Assembly (NCBI RefSeq): GCF_002920635.1
Contig: NZ_PQSR01000055.1
Span: forward strand, 1-51,696
Source: Streptomyces sp. Ru72
Lineage (GTDB): Bacteria; Actinomycetota; Actinomycetes; Streptomycetales; Streptomycetaceae
Length of the DNA: 51,696 nucleotides
Direction: 5' to 3'
The notes beneath the pieces were generated by a model, which was given only the letters and a program-made list of their open reading frames with translations, made no database searches and was not told the origin of the DNA. The translations under genes and the position numbers were made by a program. Positions 32,002-41,900 of the stretch are shown piece after piece (the stretch's first letter is position 1; each line of letters begins with the position of its first letter).

Positions 32002-34611
32002 GTGCCCGGTGAGAACCTGTCCCGCGACGAGGCCCAGGAGAGGGCCGCCCTGCTGTCCGTCGACGGGTACGACGTGTCGCTCGACCTGCGCTCCGCCGTG
32101 GGCGAGGCACCCGGCGACGTGGACGCCGAGCCGCGCACCTTCCGCTCGGTCACCACGATCCGCTTCCGCTGCGCCGAGCCGGGCGCGTCGAGCTTCGCCG
32201 ACCTGATCGCCCCGAGCGTCAGCGCGGTGTCCCTCAACGGCACGGACCTCGACCCCGGCGAGGTCTTCGACGGCACCCGCATCCTGCTGGAGGACCTGGC
32301 CGCCGAGAACGAGCTGGTGGTCGACGCCCAGTGCGCCTACTCCCGCACCGGTGAGGGCCTGCACCGCTTCGTCGACCCGGAGGACGGAGCGGTGTACCTG
32401 TACACCCAGTACGAGCCCGCCGACGCCCGCCGCGTCTTCGCGAACTTCGAGCAGCCCGACCTCAAGGCCCCCTTCCGTTTCGAGGTCCGGGCCCCCGAGG
32501 GCTGGACGGTGTGGAGCAACGGCGCCGGCGAGAAGCACGACGGGGTGTGGCGGTTCGCGGAGACCAAGCCGATCTCGACGTACATCACCTGCGTCGTGGC
32601 GGGCCCGTACCACTACGTCACCGACACCTACACCCGCACCCTCGACGACGGCACGAGCCTGGAGATCCCGCTCGGCGCGATGTGCCGCAAGGGTCTGGCC
32701 CGGCACTTCGACGCGGACGACGTCTTCCTGGTCACCAAGCAGGGCCTGGACTTCTTCCACGACCACTTCGACTACCCGTACCCGTTCGGCAAGTACGACC
32801 AGGCGTTCGTGCCCGAGTACAACCTCGGCGCGATGGAGAACCCGGGGCTCGTGACCTTCACCGAGGAGTTCGTCTTCCGCGGCAAGGTCACCCGGGCGTC
32901 CTACGAGCGCCGGGCCAATGTGGTCCTGCACGAGATGGCCCACATGTGGTTCGGCGACCTGGTGACCATGGCCTGGTGGGACGACCTGTGGCTGAAGGAG
33001 TCCTTCGCGGACTTCATGGGCTCGTTCTCGCTGGTGGAGGCGACCCGGTTCACGAGCGGCTGGATCACCTTCGCCAACAACCGCAAGGCGTGGGCGTACC
33101 GCGCCGACCAGCTGCCCTCCACGCACCCGATCACGGCGGACATCCGCGACCTCCAGGACGCGAAGCTCAACTTCGACGGCATCACCTACGCCAAGGGCGC
33201 GTCCGTGCTGAAGCAGCTGGTGGCGTACGTCGGGCGGGACGCGTTCCTGGAGGGCGCCCGCCGCTACTTCAAGCGGAACGCCTACGGCAACACGCGCCTG
33301 ACCGATCTGCTGTCGGTGCTGGAGGAGACGAGCGGCCGGGACATGACGTCCTGGGCGCGCTCCTGGCTGCAGACGGCGGGGGTCAACTCCCTGACTCCGC
33401 AGGTGCTGCTGGGTGAGGACGGGCGGATCGCGGAGCTGTCGGTGCTCCAGGAGGCGGCCGGCCCCGCCCATCAGTCGGCTCCGCCGACGGGCATCCATGA
33501 GCTGCGGCCGCACCGGGTGGCGGTGGGCCTGTACCGCACCGAGGACGGCGCGCTCGTGCGGTACGCGCGCGCCGAGGTGGACGTGCACGGTCCGCGGACG
33601 GTGGTCGGTGACCTGGCGGGGTCGGAGCCACCGGAGCTGGTCCTGGTCAACGACGACGACCTCACCTACTGCAAGATCCGCTTCGACGACACCTCGCTGG
33701 CGACCCTTAAGGACCGTCTCGGCGACATCACCGACCCCCTGGCCCGTGCGCTGTGCTGGTCGGCGCTGTGGAACCTGACCCGGGACGCGCTGCTGCCGGC
33801 GCGGGACTTCGTCGACCTGGTGCTGCGGTTCGCCGGCCGGGAGTCCGACATCGGCGTGCTGCAGATGCTGCACACCTGGGCCGACTCCGCGCTGACGTAC
33901 TACGCCGCGCCCGCGTGGCGGGAGACGGGCGGGCGGCTGCTGGCCGAGGGCGCGCTGCGTGAGCTGCGGCAGGCCGAGCCGGGCAGCCAGCACCAGCTGA
34001 CCTGGGCGCGGTTCTTCGCGGCGGTGGCGTCCCAGGAGTCCGACCTGCGGCTGCTGCGGGGTCTGCTGGACGGCACGGACAAGATCGACGGGCTCGAGGT
34101 GGACCAGGAGCTGCGCTGGGCGTTCCTGCGGCCGCTGGCCGCGCACGGGGCCGCCGACGAGTCGGTGCTCGCCGCCGAACTGGCCCGCGACGACACGGCC
34201 TCCGGCAAGCGCCATCAGGTCCGCTGCCTGGCCTCGCGCCCCTCGGCCGCGGTCAAGGCGCAGGCGTGGGCGCAGGTCGTCGAGTCCGACGCGCTGTCGA
34301 ACGCGCTCGTCGAGGCGACCATCGCGGGCTTTGTGCAGCCCTCCCAGCGGGAGTTGCTCGCGCCGTACGCGGAGAAGTACTTCGCGGCGATCGGGCGGGT
34401 GTGGGCGGAGCGGTCCATCCAGATCGGGATGCACGTGGTCAGGGGCCTGTTCCCGGCGCTGCAGGACTCGCCGCAGACGCTGGAGGCGACGGACGCGTGG
34501 CTCGCCGCGCACGAGGACGCCCCGCCGGCACTGCGACGGCTGGTGCTGGAGGCCCGCGACGATCTGGCGCGCGCCCTGCGGGGGCAGGCCTGTGACGCGG
34601 CGGCTCGCTGA
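32002..34611 (+). CDS. pepN: Aminopeptidase N, M1 family (copy 1)
   Basis: 869 residues. Zinc metallo-aminopeptidase. The exopeptidase motif GAMEN is at 276-280, and the zinc site HEMAH at 310-314 with Glu333 (KESFADF). The N-terminal beta domain, catalytic domain and long helical C-terminal domain are all complete. No signal peptide, so cytoplasmic peptide degradation is likely. The GTG at 32002 (VPGENLSRDEAQ) has AAGGAG upstream and aligns with the start of the second copy at 43704 (VPGTNLTREEAQ). Confidence 0.96.
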   Translation: MPGENLSRDEAQERAALLSVDGYDVSLDLRSAVGEAPGDVDAEPRTFRSVTTIRFRCAEPGASSFADLIAPSVSAVSLNGTDLDPGEVFDGTRILLEDLAAENELVVDAQCAYSRTGEGLHRFVDPEDGAVYLYTQYEPADARRVFANFEQPDLKAPFRFEVRAPEGWTVWSNGAGEKHDGVWRFAETKPISTYITCVVAGPYHYVTDTYTRTLDDGTSLEIPLGAMCRKGLARHFDADDVFLVTKQGLDFFHDHFDYPYPFGKYDQAFVPEYNLGAMENPGLVTFTEEFVFRGKVTRASYERRANVVLHEMAHMWFGDLVTMAWWDDLWLKESFADFMGSFSLVEATRFTSGWITFANNRKAWAYRADQLPSTHPITADIRDLQDAKLNFDGITYAKGASVLKQLVAYVGRDAFLEGARRYFKRNAYGNTRLTDLLSVLEETSGRDMTSWARSWLQTAGVNSLTPQVLLGEDGRIAELSVLQEAAGPAHQSAPPTGIHELRPHRVAVGLYRTEDGALVRYARAEVDVHGPRTVVGDLAGSEPPELVLVNDDDLTYCKIRFDDTSLATLKDRLGDITDPLARALCWSALWNLTRDALLPARDFVDLVLRFAGRESDIGVLQMLHTWADSALTYYAAPAWRETGGRLLAEGALRELRQAEPGSQHQLTWARFFAAVASQESDLRLLRGLLDGTDKIDGLEVDQELRWAFLRPLAAHGAADESVLAAELARDDTASGKRHQVRCLASRPSAAVKAQAWAQVVESDALSNALVEATIAGFVQPSQRELLAPYAEKYFAAIGRVWAERSIQIGMHVVRGLFPALQDSPQTLEATDAWLAAHEDAPPALRRLVLEARDDLARALRGQACDAAAR

Positions 34612-34812
34612 CGCGGGGACGGTGGTTGACGGGCGCGGCGGGACGACGGTGACGAAATAGGAGTACCGGAACCCGTAACCTTCCGCGTCCCCCGTCCGGA
34701 CCAGCCCCTTTCGGCAGTCGAACGCACGTACTTTAGCGCCGTGTTGTCCGCATTTGTCGACAGGCGTGTAACAGCGGTTAGAGGACGGACCGGGGGCGGG
34801 AAACCCGGGATC

Positions 34813-35865
34813 ATGAACCACAACACCCCGCTCTCCCCCCGCCCCCTCCGCCATCTGTCCGACGTGCAGCGCCGGGTGCTGACCACCGCCCAGCTGCGCG
34901 CCCACGGAGTGACCGCCGCCGAGACCACCGGGAAGTGCCGGCCTGGCGGCCCCTGGCAGCAGTTCCTGCCCGGTGTGTACCTGCTGCACCCCGGCCCGCC
35001 GACCTCCGAGGAACGACTGCACGGGGTGCTGCTGTACGCGGCCCGTTCCTCGCTCGCCGACCCCGTCCCCGCGGTCCCGGCCCAGCCCGGCGCGGGCACT
35101 GCGCACCGCCCGCTGCCGTACACGGACGCGGTGCTCACCGGCCTGGCCGCTCTCGCTCTGTACGGCTTCGCCTCCGCGCCCGGGCTGTCGTCGCTGGAGA
35201 AGATCGACGTCCTGGTGCCGCGGACGCGCCGGCTGCGCAGCACCGGCTGCGCCCGGGTGGTCCGCACCCCGTCGCTGCCCGACCCCCGGCTGGTGACCGG
35301 CGTGCCCGTGGCCCCGGTCGCGCGCGCCCTGGCCGACGCGGTGGCCCAGGTGCCGGACGCGGTCGTGGTGCGCCGCCTGCTGACCGAGGCGGTCCGCGAC
35401 GGGCACTGCGAACCAGCCGCGCTGGTACGGGAGTTGAACCAGGCGCGGCTGCTGAGCCGCCCGCACGTGGTGGACGCCGTGGACGCGCTGCTGGCGGAGA
35501 GCCGGGCGGTCGCGGAGGACCGCCTGTACCGGATGGTGCGCGAGCACGGGCTGCCGGACCCGGTCTGGAACGTGGACCTGAGGCTGCCGGGCGGCCCCTA
35601 CCTCGGCGGCCTGGACGCGTACTGGCCCGAGCAGGCGGTGGCGCTGGAACTGGACACCCGCGCCCCGCGCCAGGACGAGGACGCGCTGTGGTCGGAGTAC
35701 GCCCGCAAGCGCGAGCAGCTGGAGCGGCTCGGCATCACGGTCGTGTACCTGACGCCGAAGAAGCTGCGCGACTGTCCGGAGCAGCAGGCGACGGTGGTCC
35801 GTACGGCGCTGATGGCGTCCCTGGACCGGGAGCCGGCCGCGCCGGTGGAGGTGCTGCCCCGGTGA
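34813..35865 (+). CDS. AbiEi/DUF559-like protein with a PD-(D/E)xK-type C-terminus
   Basis: 350 residues. The N-terminal part (LTTAQLRAHGVTAAET...GPWQQFLPGVYLLHPGPPT) is the pseudo-AbiEi / type IV antitoxin-like module seen in many actinobacterial proteins. The C-terminal part (GLDAYWPEQAVALELDT...ARKREQLERLGITVVYL) matches the DUF559/Vsr-like nuclease fold, with D and E-x-D residues in the expected places. No partner toxin (AbiEii nucleotidyltransferase) is adjacent. The start could also be at 34741; 34813 is preferred on length, with a weak ribosome site. Function unknown. Confidence 0.8.
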   Translation: MNHNTPLSPRPLRHLSDVQRRVLTTAQLRAHGVTAAETTGKCRPGGPWQQFLPGVYLLHPGPPTSEERLHGVLLYAARSSLADPVPAVPAQPGAGTAHRPLPYTDAVLTGLAALALYGFASAPGLSSLEKIDVLVPRTRRLRSTGCARVVRTPSLPDPRLVTGVPVAPVARALADAVAQVPDAVVVRRLLTEAVRDGHCEPAALVRELNQARLLSRPHVVDAVDALLAESRAVAEDRLYRMVREHGLPDPVWNVDLRLPGGPYLGGLDAYWPEQAVALELDTRAPRQDEDALWSEYARKREQLERLGITVVYLTPKKLRDCPEQQATVVRTALMASLDREPAAPVEVLPR

Positions 35866-35891
35866 CCGACCGGGGTGGCACGAGGAGGGGA

Positions 35892-35929
35892 GAGGAGGGG
35901 CCGCCGACAGGTGTCGGCGGCCCCTCCTC
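35892..35929. terminator. Bidirectional hairpin
   Basis: A perfect 17-bp stem (35892-35908 and 35913-35929) with a 4-nt loop, between the AbiEi-like gene and the convergent glycosyltransferase. Confidence 0.9.
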
Positions 35930-35968
35930 GTGCCCGGGTCCGGTTCGGCCCGGGGGCGCCGGCGAGCG

Positions 35969-37324
35969 TCAGAGCGGGTCCGGGAGCGGCGGTTCGGGGA
36001 GCGCGGGCTCCGGCTCCGGCGGGGTGGGCCGCATCGCCTCCGCGTGGACGCGGTCGATGAGGTCGGCGTACGAGGCGATCATGCGGGTGCGGCTGAAGCG
36101 CTCGCGGCTGCGAGCGAGGACGGGCGCGAGGTCGGTGCGCGCGGCGACGGCCTCGGTCCAGGCCCGGGCGATCGCGTCGGGGTCCGGCGGGGTGAGGTGG
36201 CCGTGCCCGGACACGATCAGCGCGCTGTCCCCCACGTCCGTGGCGACCGGGACGGCTCCGCACATCATGCCCTCGATCAGGCACAGCGGGGCCGCCTCGC
36301 CCCAGGACGAGGTCAGCGCCACCACGTCGGAGGCGGCGTAGACGGTCTCCATGTCGCGCCGGACGCCCAGCGCGTGCAGCCGCTCGGTGAGCCGCGTGTC
36401 CTCGCCGAAGACCTCCCGGATGTCGGCGGCCAGCCCCGGCTGGTCCCCGGTCATGCCCGCGCCGCACATCAGCACGTGCCCGGCGGGCTCACGGCGCAGC
36501 CAGGCGTGCGCGGCGCGCAGGAACAGCGGAACGTTCTTCATGGCGTCGTAGCGGGCCGCGAAGACGACGACCGGTGCGGTGTCCGGGATGCCGAGCACCT
36601 CCCGCATGCGAAGACGCCGGCTCGGGTCGGGGCGGAAGCGCAGCAGGTCGACCCCGTTGGGGATGACGTGCAGCAGCTCGGCCGGGATCCCGGCGGCCCG
36701 GTAGGCCTCCCGGGTGGACTCGGCGCAGCAGACGCAGGCGACCACGGTGCCGTCCGCGATGGCGGCCTTCAGCTCGGCGAGCGCCCCGCCCTGGTTCTCC
36801 GGGTCGGAGCGGTGCAGGCAGACGATCACCGGGCGGCGCGGCAGGCCCGCCTGGTTGAGCAGGCCGAGCGGCTGCTCCTTGAGCGACAGGACGACGTCGG
36901 CCCCCGCCATCGCCCGCGCCGTCTCCGCCAGCTCCGGCCCGCTGAAGACGGCCGGATCGACGGCCGGGGCCCCGGTCAGCCCGAAGGTGCGGCCCAGGGA
37001 CGTGACCTCCACCCCGGCCGCGGTCAGCGAGCGGTAGCAGGCGTCGTCCCGCATGGCCTGCCGGGTGGCCTCACGGACCACTTCCCCGTGGACGCTGAGC
37101 ACCCGGTGGTGCTGGCCGCCTTCGCGCAGCCCCAGCACGACGTCGCTGTGGAGGATCCGGGCGCCCCCGGAGAAGAAGCCGTCGTAGACCGACAGCACGC
37201 GCAGTTCGTGCCGTACGCGCACGTGACCACCCGCCTTGCACAAGTGTCGAACCATCCCCGTGAACAGCGGGTTGTCGCTATGAGGCGGCACAAATGTTTC
37301 GAGCGGATGAACACGACGTCTCAT
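35969..37324 (-). CDS. Glycosyltransferase family 4 protein
   Basis: 451 residues from ATG 37324. GT-B fold. The N-terminal acceptor domain begins LRVLSVYDGFFSGGARILHSDV. The donor domain shows the E-x7-E motif (GEAAPLCLIEGMMCGAVPVA) and RYDAMKNVPLFL. The C-terminus is a Pro/Glu tail. GT4 enzymes transfer an activated sugar with retention; substrate unknown. An alternative ATG at 37255 (MVRHLCKAGG) would give 428 residues, and neither start has a good ribosome site. Divergent from the GNAT gene. Confidence 0.9.
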   Translation of the reverse strand: MRRRVHPLETFVPPHSDNPLFTGMVRHLCKAGGHVRVRHELRVLSVYDGFFSGGARILHSDVVLGLREGGQHHRVLSVHGEVVREATRQAMRDDACYRSLTAAGVEVTSLGRTFGLTGAPAVDPAVFSGPELAETARAMAGADVVLSLKEQPLGLLNQAGLPRRPVIVCLHRSDPENQGGALAELKAAIADGTVVACVCCAESTREAYRAAGIPAELLHVIPNGVDLLRFRPDPSRRLRMREVLGIPDTAPVVVFAARYDAMKNVPLFLRAAHAWLRREPAGHVLMCGAGMTGDQPGLAADIREVFGEDTRLTERLHALGVRRDMETVYAASDVVALTSSWGEAAPLCLIEGMMCGAVPVATDVGDSALIVSGHGHLTPPDPDAIARAWTEAVAARTDLAPVLARSRERFSRTRMIASYADLIDRVHAEAMRPTPPEPEPALPEPPLPDPL

Positions 37325-37433
37325 GTCCGGGTCGGCTGGGTTACGCCGTAATTCGCCGGTCTTGTACACCGTGATCCAGTGGCACACCGTATTTTCGGTG
37401 GCCAGGGACTGCGGCCGATGTGACGATGACCCG

Positions 37434-38000
37434 ATGACCGAGCCGATCACCGCGACCACGGAGGACGGGCGCCGGTACACCGTCCGCGAGGCCGCACCCG
37501 ACGACGAGCCGGGCGTGACGTCCCTTTTCGAGGCGAGCGCGGAGTACTTCGAGGCGGCCACGGGACTGCCCTCGGGCCCCGCCGACCTGCAGAGCCTGTA
37601 CTACAGCCTGCCACCGGGAGCCGCCTGGCAGGACAAACGGATCCTGGTGGTGACCGAGGACACCGACGGCCCGGTGGTGGGGCTCGTCGACGCGGTGCTG
37701 CACCACCCGGACCCGGACGCCTGCGCGGTGGGCCTGTTCCTGCTGCACCCCTCCCTGTGGGGCACGGGAGCGGCCCGCCCCCTGGCCACCGTGCTGCTGA
37801 ACCACGCGGCCGCCTCGGGCACCGCCCGTGTGACCGCGACGGTTCCGACGGACTGGGACCGGGGTCGCCGCTTCCTCGCCGCGCTCTCCTTCCGCTTCAC
37901 GGGCCCGGCCCCACAGGGCCCGACGACCGCGAACCGCTCGACGGGGCCGCGGGAGCCGGTCGTGGAGAGGGCGGAGCTGGTGCTGCCGCGCACGGCGTGA
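37434..38000 (+). CDS. GNAT-family N-acetyltransferase
   Basis: 188 residues. A GNAT core runs from YTVREAAPDDEPGVTSLFE to a short acetyl-CoA-binding segment (LFLLHPSLWGTGAARPLATVLL), where the usual Q/R-x-x-G-x-G/A loop reads SLWGTGA. The C-terminal tail is polar. Substrate unknown. It is divergent from the glycosyltransferase across 109 bp that contain two ACACCGT copies 18 bp apart. Confidence 0.85.
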   Translation: MTEPITATTEDGRRYTVREAAPDDEPGVTSLFEASAEYFEAATGLPSGPADLQSLYYSLPPGAAWQDKRILVVTEDTDGPVVGLVDAVLHHPDPDACAVGLFLLHPSLWGTGAARPLATVLLNHAAASGTARVTATVPTDWDRGRRFLAALSFRFTGPAPQGPTTANRSTGPREPVVERAELVLPRTA

Positions 38001-38128
38001 GTCGCTCAGCCCTTGCGCCCCGGCGCCGTCATGACGCGGGCGGGTGACGCGGCCGGCTCCGGACGGGCCTGTCCGCGTGCGTCCGCCCGACCCGTTCGCC
38101 GCGCGGACCAGGACCGGTCGGTCCGTGC

Positions 38129-38149
38129 GCCCCCCGCGGCGCGGGGGGC
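38129..38149. terminator. Short GC hairpin between convergent genes
   Basis: A perfect 9-bp stem of G/C (38129-38137 and 38141-38149) with a 3-nt loop, directly before the stop codon of the Nudix gene. It fits termination of the GNAT gene and of the Nudix gene. Confidence 0.65.
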
Positions 38150-38150
38150 C

Positions 38151-38627
38151 TCATCCCTCGGGCGGCCCAGCCGGCACGATGCGCCCCGCCGCGGGACGCT
38201 CCCGCCACAGCGCGAGTCCTGTATCGACGAGCCCCACCCGTCTGAGCCCGGGCACGGCGGCCGTGTCCTGCCAGGCGGCCAGATCCGTGGAGCCGCCGAT
38301 CTCGTTGCGCAGGTCACCGCCGACCACCCGGCCCTCGTAGACGAGCCGTACACCGTGGTGGTCCACGGTGCGGCCGAAGCCGCGGCGGAATCGGCGGCGG
38401 ATCGAGTCCACACCGAGCAGCCCGGTGACCTCGATGCGGTAGCCGGTCTCCTCCTCCACCTCCCGCACCACGGTGTCGTGGGGGTCCTCGCCGTGCTCCA
38501 TGCCGCCGCCGGGCAGGGTCCACTCGGGGGTGCCGTCGGGGGCCCACCCGCGGGCGAGCAGGAGCCGGCCGTCGCGAACGCAGATGGCGTAGGCCGCCAC
38601 CCTCAGTCGTGTACGCACTCGGGGCAC
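38151..38627 (-). CDS. Nudix hydrolase
   Basis: 158 residues. The Nudix box is complete at residues 41-63: G41, E47, then REVEEETGY at 55-63. The fold starts with AAYAICVRDGRLLLARG. It would hydrolyse a nucleoside diphosphate linked to another moiety; the substrate is not predictable. It starts with GTG. Confidence 0.92.
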   Translation of the reverse strand: MPRVRTRLRVAAYAICVRDGRLLLARGWAPDGTPEWTLPGGGMEHGEDPHDTVVREVEEETGYRIEVTGLLGVDSIRRRFRRGFGRTVDHHGVRLVYEGRVVGGDLRNEIGGSTDLAAWQDTAAVPGLRRVGLVDTGLALWRERPAAGRIVPAGPPEG

Positions 38628-38921
38628 GTTAGCCCGCCGCCTGCCGGATCGGCAGGGGGGTATTCGGGCGCAGACCAGCGCAACGGCGCGGCTCGAAGGA
38701 TGCCCGAGGCGGCCGCGAGTTGTCCTCGTTCAGGGCCGAACTCCCCCAAGTCCATCGCGGGTTTTCCCCATACATCCATTTCGATTCGGTCAACACTCCC
38801 CAAACTCACGTTCCTTGCGTAAAGCTGTGCGATCGTCCGGGGTCGCCCACCGGACGACTACGACCAGGGCCGATCGGTCCCGGTCGGTCCCTGCACGCTC
38901 CTTTACCTACAAGGGATGCCG
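38628..38921 (+). promoter_or_regulatory. Upstream region of the secreted subtilase gene
   Basis: 294 bp with a relatively AT-rich centre (about 38755-38830). It includes an inverted repeat around 38833-38858 (CGTCCGG/CCGGACG-like arms). The ribosome site AAGGG is at 38911-38915. No gene seen. A precise promoter cannot be assigned. Confidence 0.35.
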
Positions 38922-41900
38922 ATGACCTTCACCCCCCAGCGCGGCCCGAAACGGGGCACGAGACGTGTGGCGCGCATAGCCGCGGCCACGGGGCTGGTGG
39001 CCGCGCTCTCCGCGGCCGGGCCGATACCCCTGGCCTTCTCCGCGGACCGCCCCCCGGCCGACGCCGACCCCGCCGTGAAGTCCGCGAGCGCCAAGCTCGG
39101 CTCGGACGACGCGGACCTGCTCGCCGAGGCCAAGGCCGACGGCGCCAAGAACGTCACCATGATGGTCGCGACCGCCCCCGGGCAGACCGAGCAGGTCGCC
39201 AAGGAGCTGGACGCGGTCAAGGGCGGCTTGGTGGGCCGCACCTACGACAAGCTCGGCTACGTCCGCGCCACCGTGCCCACGGCCGAGGCGGACTCGGCGA
39301 TCGCCGCCGCCGAGAAGCTGTCCTCCGTGCACGCCATCGACCTGAAGCGGGACATCCCGCTCGACGACCCGTCACCGAGCTCGGACGGCGCCAAGTCCGG
39401 CGCGAAGGGCACCACTTACCCGGCCCCCGGCAAGAACACCCCGGCCAGGAACCCGTACAACCCGTCCTTCGAGACGGGCGCCGTCGACTTCGTGCAGGAG
39501 CACCCGAAGGCGGACGGCCGCGGCATCACCATCGGCATCCTCGACTCGGGCGTGGACCTGGGCCATCCGGCACTGCAGAAGACCACCACGGGCGAGCGGA
39601 AGATCGTCGACTGGGTGACCTCGACCGACCCGGTCGCGGACGGCGACGGCACCTGGCGGCGGATGACGACCGGCGTCTCCGGGCCCACGTTCTCCATCAC
39701 GACCTCCACGCAGGGCACGGAGACGTTCAAGGCACCCGAGGGTTCGTACAAGTTCAGCTACATGTACGAGTCCGCCACCACCGGTGGCGACGAGAAGGGC
39801 GACCTCAACCGCGACGGGGACACCACGGACGCCTGGGGCGTGCTGTACGACCCGGCCACGGGCACCGTGCGCGTCGACACCGACGACAACCTCGACTTCA
39901 CCGACGATGTGCCGATGAAGCCGTACAAGGACGGCTACCAGATCGGTTACTTCGGTACCGACAACCCGGCGACCGACGTCGTCGAGCGCGTCCCGTTCGT
40001 GGTCGAGATCCGCAAGGACGTCGTCTACAACTCCTCCGGCGCCAAGTCCGACTACGTCAACATCGGCGTCATCGAGTCCGAGCACGGCACCCACGTCGCC
40101 GGCATCACCGCCGCCAACGGCCTGTTCGGCGGGAAGATGAACGGCGCCGCCCCGGGCGCGAAGATCGTCTCCTCCCGGGCCTGCACCTGGACCGGCGGCT
40201 GCACCAACGTCGCGCTCACCGAGGGCATGATCGACCTCGTCGTCAACCGCGGCGTCGACATCGTCAACATGTCCATCGGCGGCCTGCCGGCGCTCAACGA
40301 CGGCAACAACGCGCGCGCCGAGCTGTACACGCGCCTGATCGACACCTACGGCGTCCAGCTGGTGATCTCCGCGGGCAACTCCGGCCCCGGCGCCAACACC
40401 ATCGGCGACCCCGGTCTCGCCGACAAGGTGATCTCGGTCGGCGCCGCCATCTCCAAGGACACCTGGGCCGCCAACTACGGCTCGGTCGTGGAGAAGAAGT
40501 ACCAGATGATGCCCTTCTCCTCGCGCGGCCCGCGCGAGGACGGCGGCTTCACGCCGACGCTCGTCGCGCCCGGCGCCGCGATCAACACCACCCAGACCTG
40601 GCTGCCGGGCTCCCCGGTCGCCGAGGCGGGCTACTCGCTGCCGGCCGGATACTCCATGCTCCAGGGCACCTCGATGGCGTCCCCGCAGGCCGCGGGCGCG
40701 AGCGCGCTGCTGCTGTCCGCCGCCAAGCAGAAGGGCATCGACCTCACGCCCGCGAAGCTGCGCACGGCGCTGACCTCGACCGCCGACCACATCAACGGTG
40801 TGCAGGCGTACGAGGAGGGCGCGGGCCGCATCAACATCGTCGACGCCTGGGACGCGATCCGCGACGACGCGACCTCCCACGACTACACCGTGAAGGCCCC
40901 GGTCGACACCGCGATCGACTACGCCCTGAAGACCCCCGGCTTCGGCACCGGCCTGTACGACCGCGAGGGCGGCCTCAAGGCGGGCGAGAAGAAGACGTAC
41001 GACATCACCGTCACCCGTACCTCCGGCCCCGACCGGCCGGTCTGGCACACGCTGGACTTCGAGAACAACGCGGGTGACACCTTCCGCCTCCTCGGCTCGC
41101 CCCTGGTGAAGCTGCCGCTGAACCAGCCGGTGACCGTGAAGGTCCAGGCCGCGCCGCGCTCGGCGGGCATCAAGAGCGCGATCCTCGAGGTCGACGACCC
41201 GTTCACCGAGGGCGTCGACAAGCAGATCCTCACCACGGTCGTGGTGTCGAGCCCCGTCAAGTACACCTACTCGGCGTCGGGTTCGGTGCAGCGCAACAGC
41301 ACCCGGTCCTACTTCCTGACCGTGCCCGAGGGCGCGAAGTCGCTGGAGGTGGCGATCGGCGGGCTGAAGGACAAGAGCCAGACCCGGTTCATCGCGATCC
41401 ACCCGTACGGCACTCCGGTCGACAACACCTCGACGCCGTACTGCTACAACAACTACCTCGACGGCAACGGCTGCAAGCCCGACGTGCGCTCGTACGCGGA
41501 CCCGCAGGCCGGTGTCTGGGAGGTCGAGGTCGAGTCGCGCCGCACCTCGCCACTGCTCGACAACCCCTACACGCTGGACGTCACCGTCCTCGGCGCGGCG
41601 TTCGACCCCGAGACCGTGACCGTGCCCGAGGCGAAGGTCGGCACCCCGGCCGCCGCCTCCTGGAAGGTGACCAACGAGTTCGCCGCGCTCGACGGCAAGC
41701 TGGTCGGCGGCCCCCTCGGTTCGTCCAAGACGGCCCGGCCGACGATCAAGAACGGCGAGACGCAGACCACCACGGTGGACGTGCCGGCCGGCGCCAAGTC
41801 CCTCGACGTCGTCATCGGGGGCGTCTCCGACACGGCGGCCGACCTCGACCTGATGGTGTACGACGCCTCCGGCAAGGAGGTCGGCAGGTCCGCCGACGGT

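Noticed and set aside
31897..35547. 1216-residue open frame antisense to pepN and the AbiEi-like gene
   Set aside because: Composition (Val/Gly/Arg/His-rich, low complexity) mirrors the sense genes. No ribosome site or family match.
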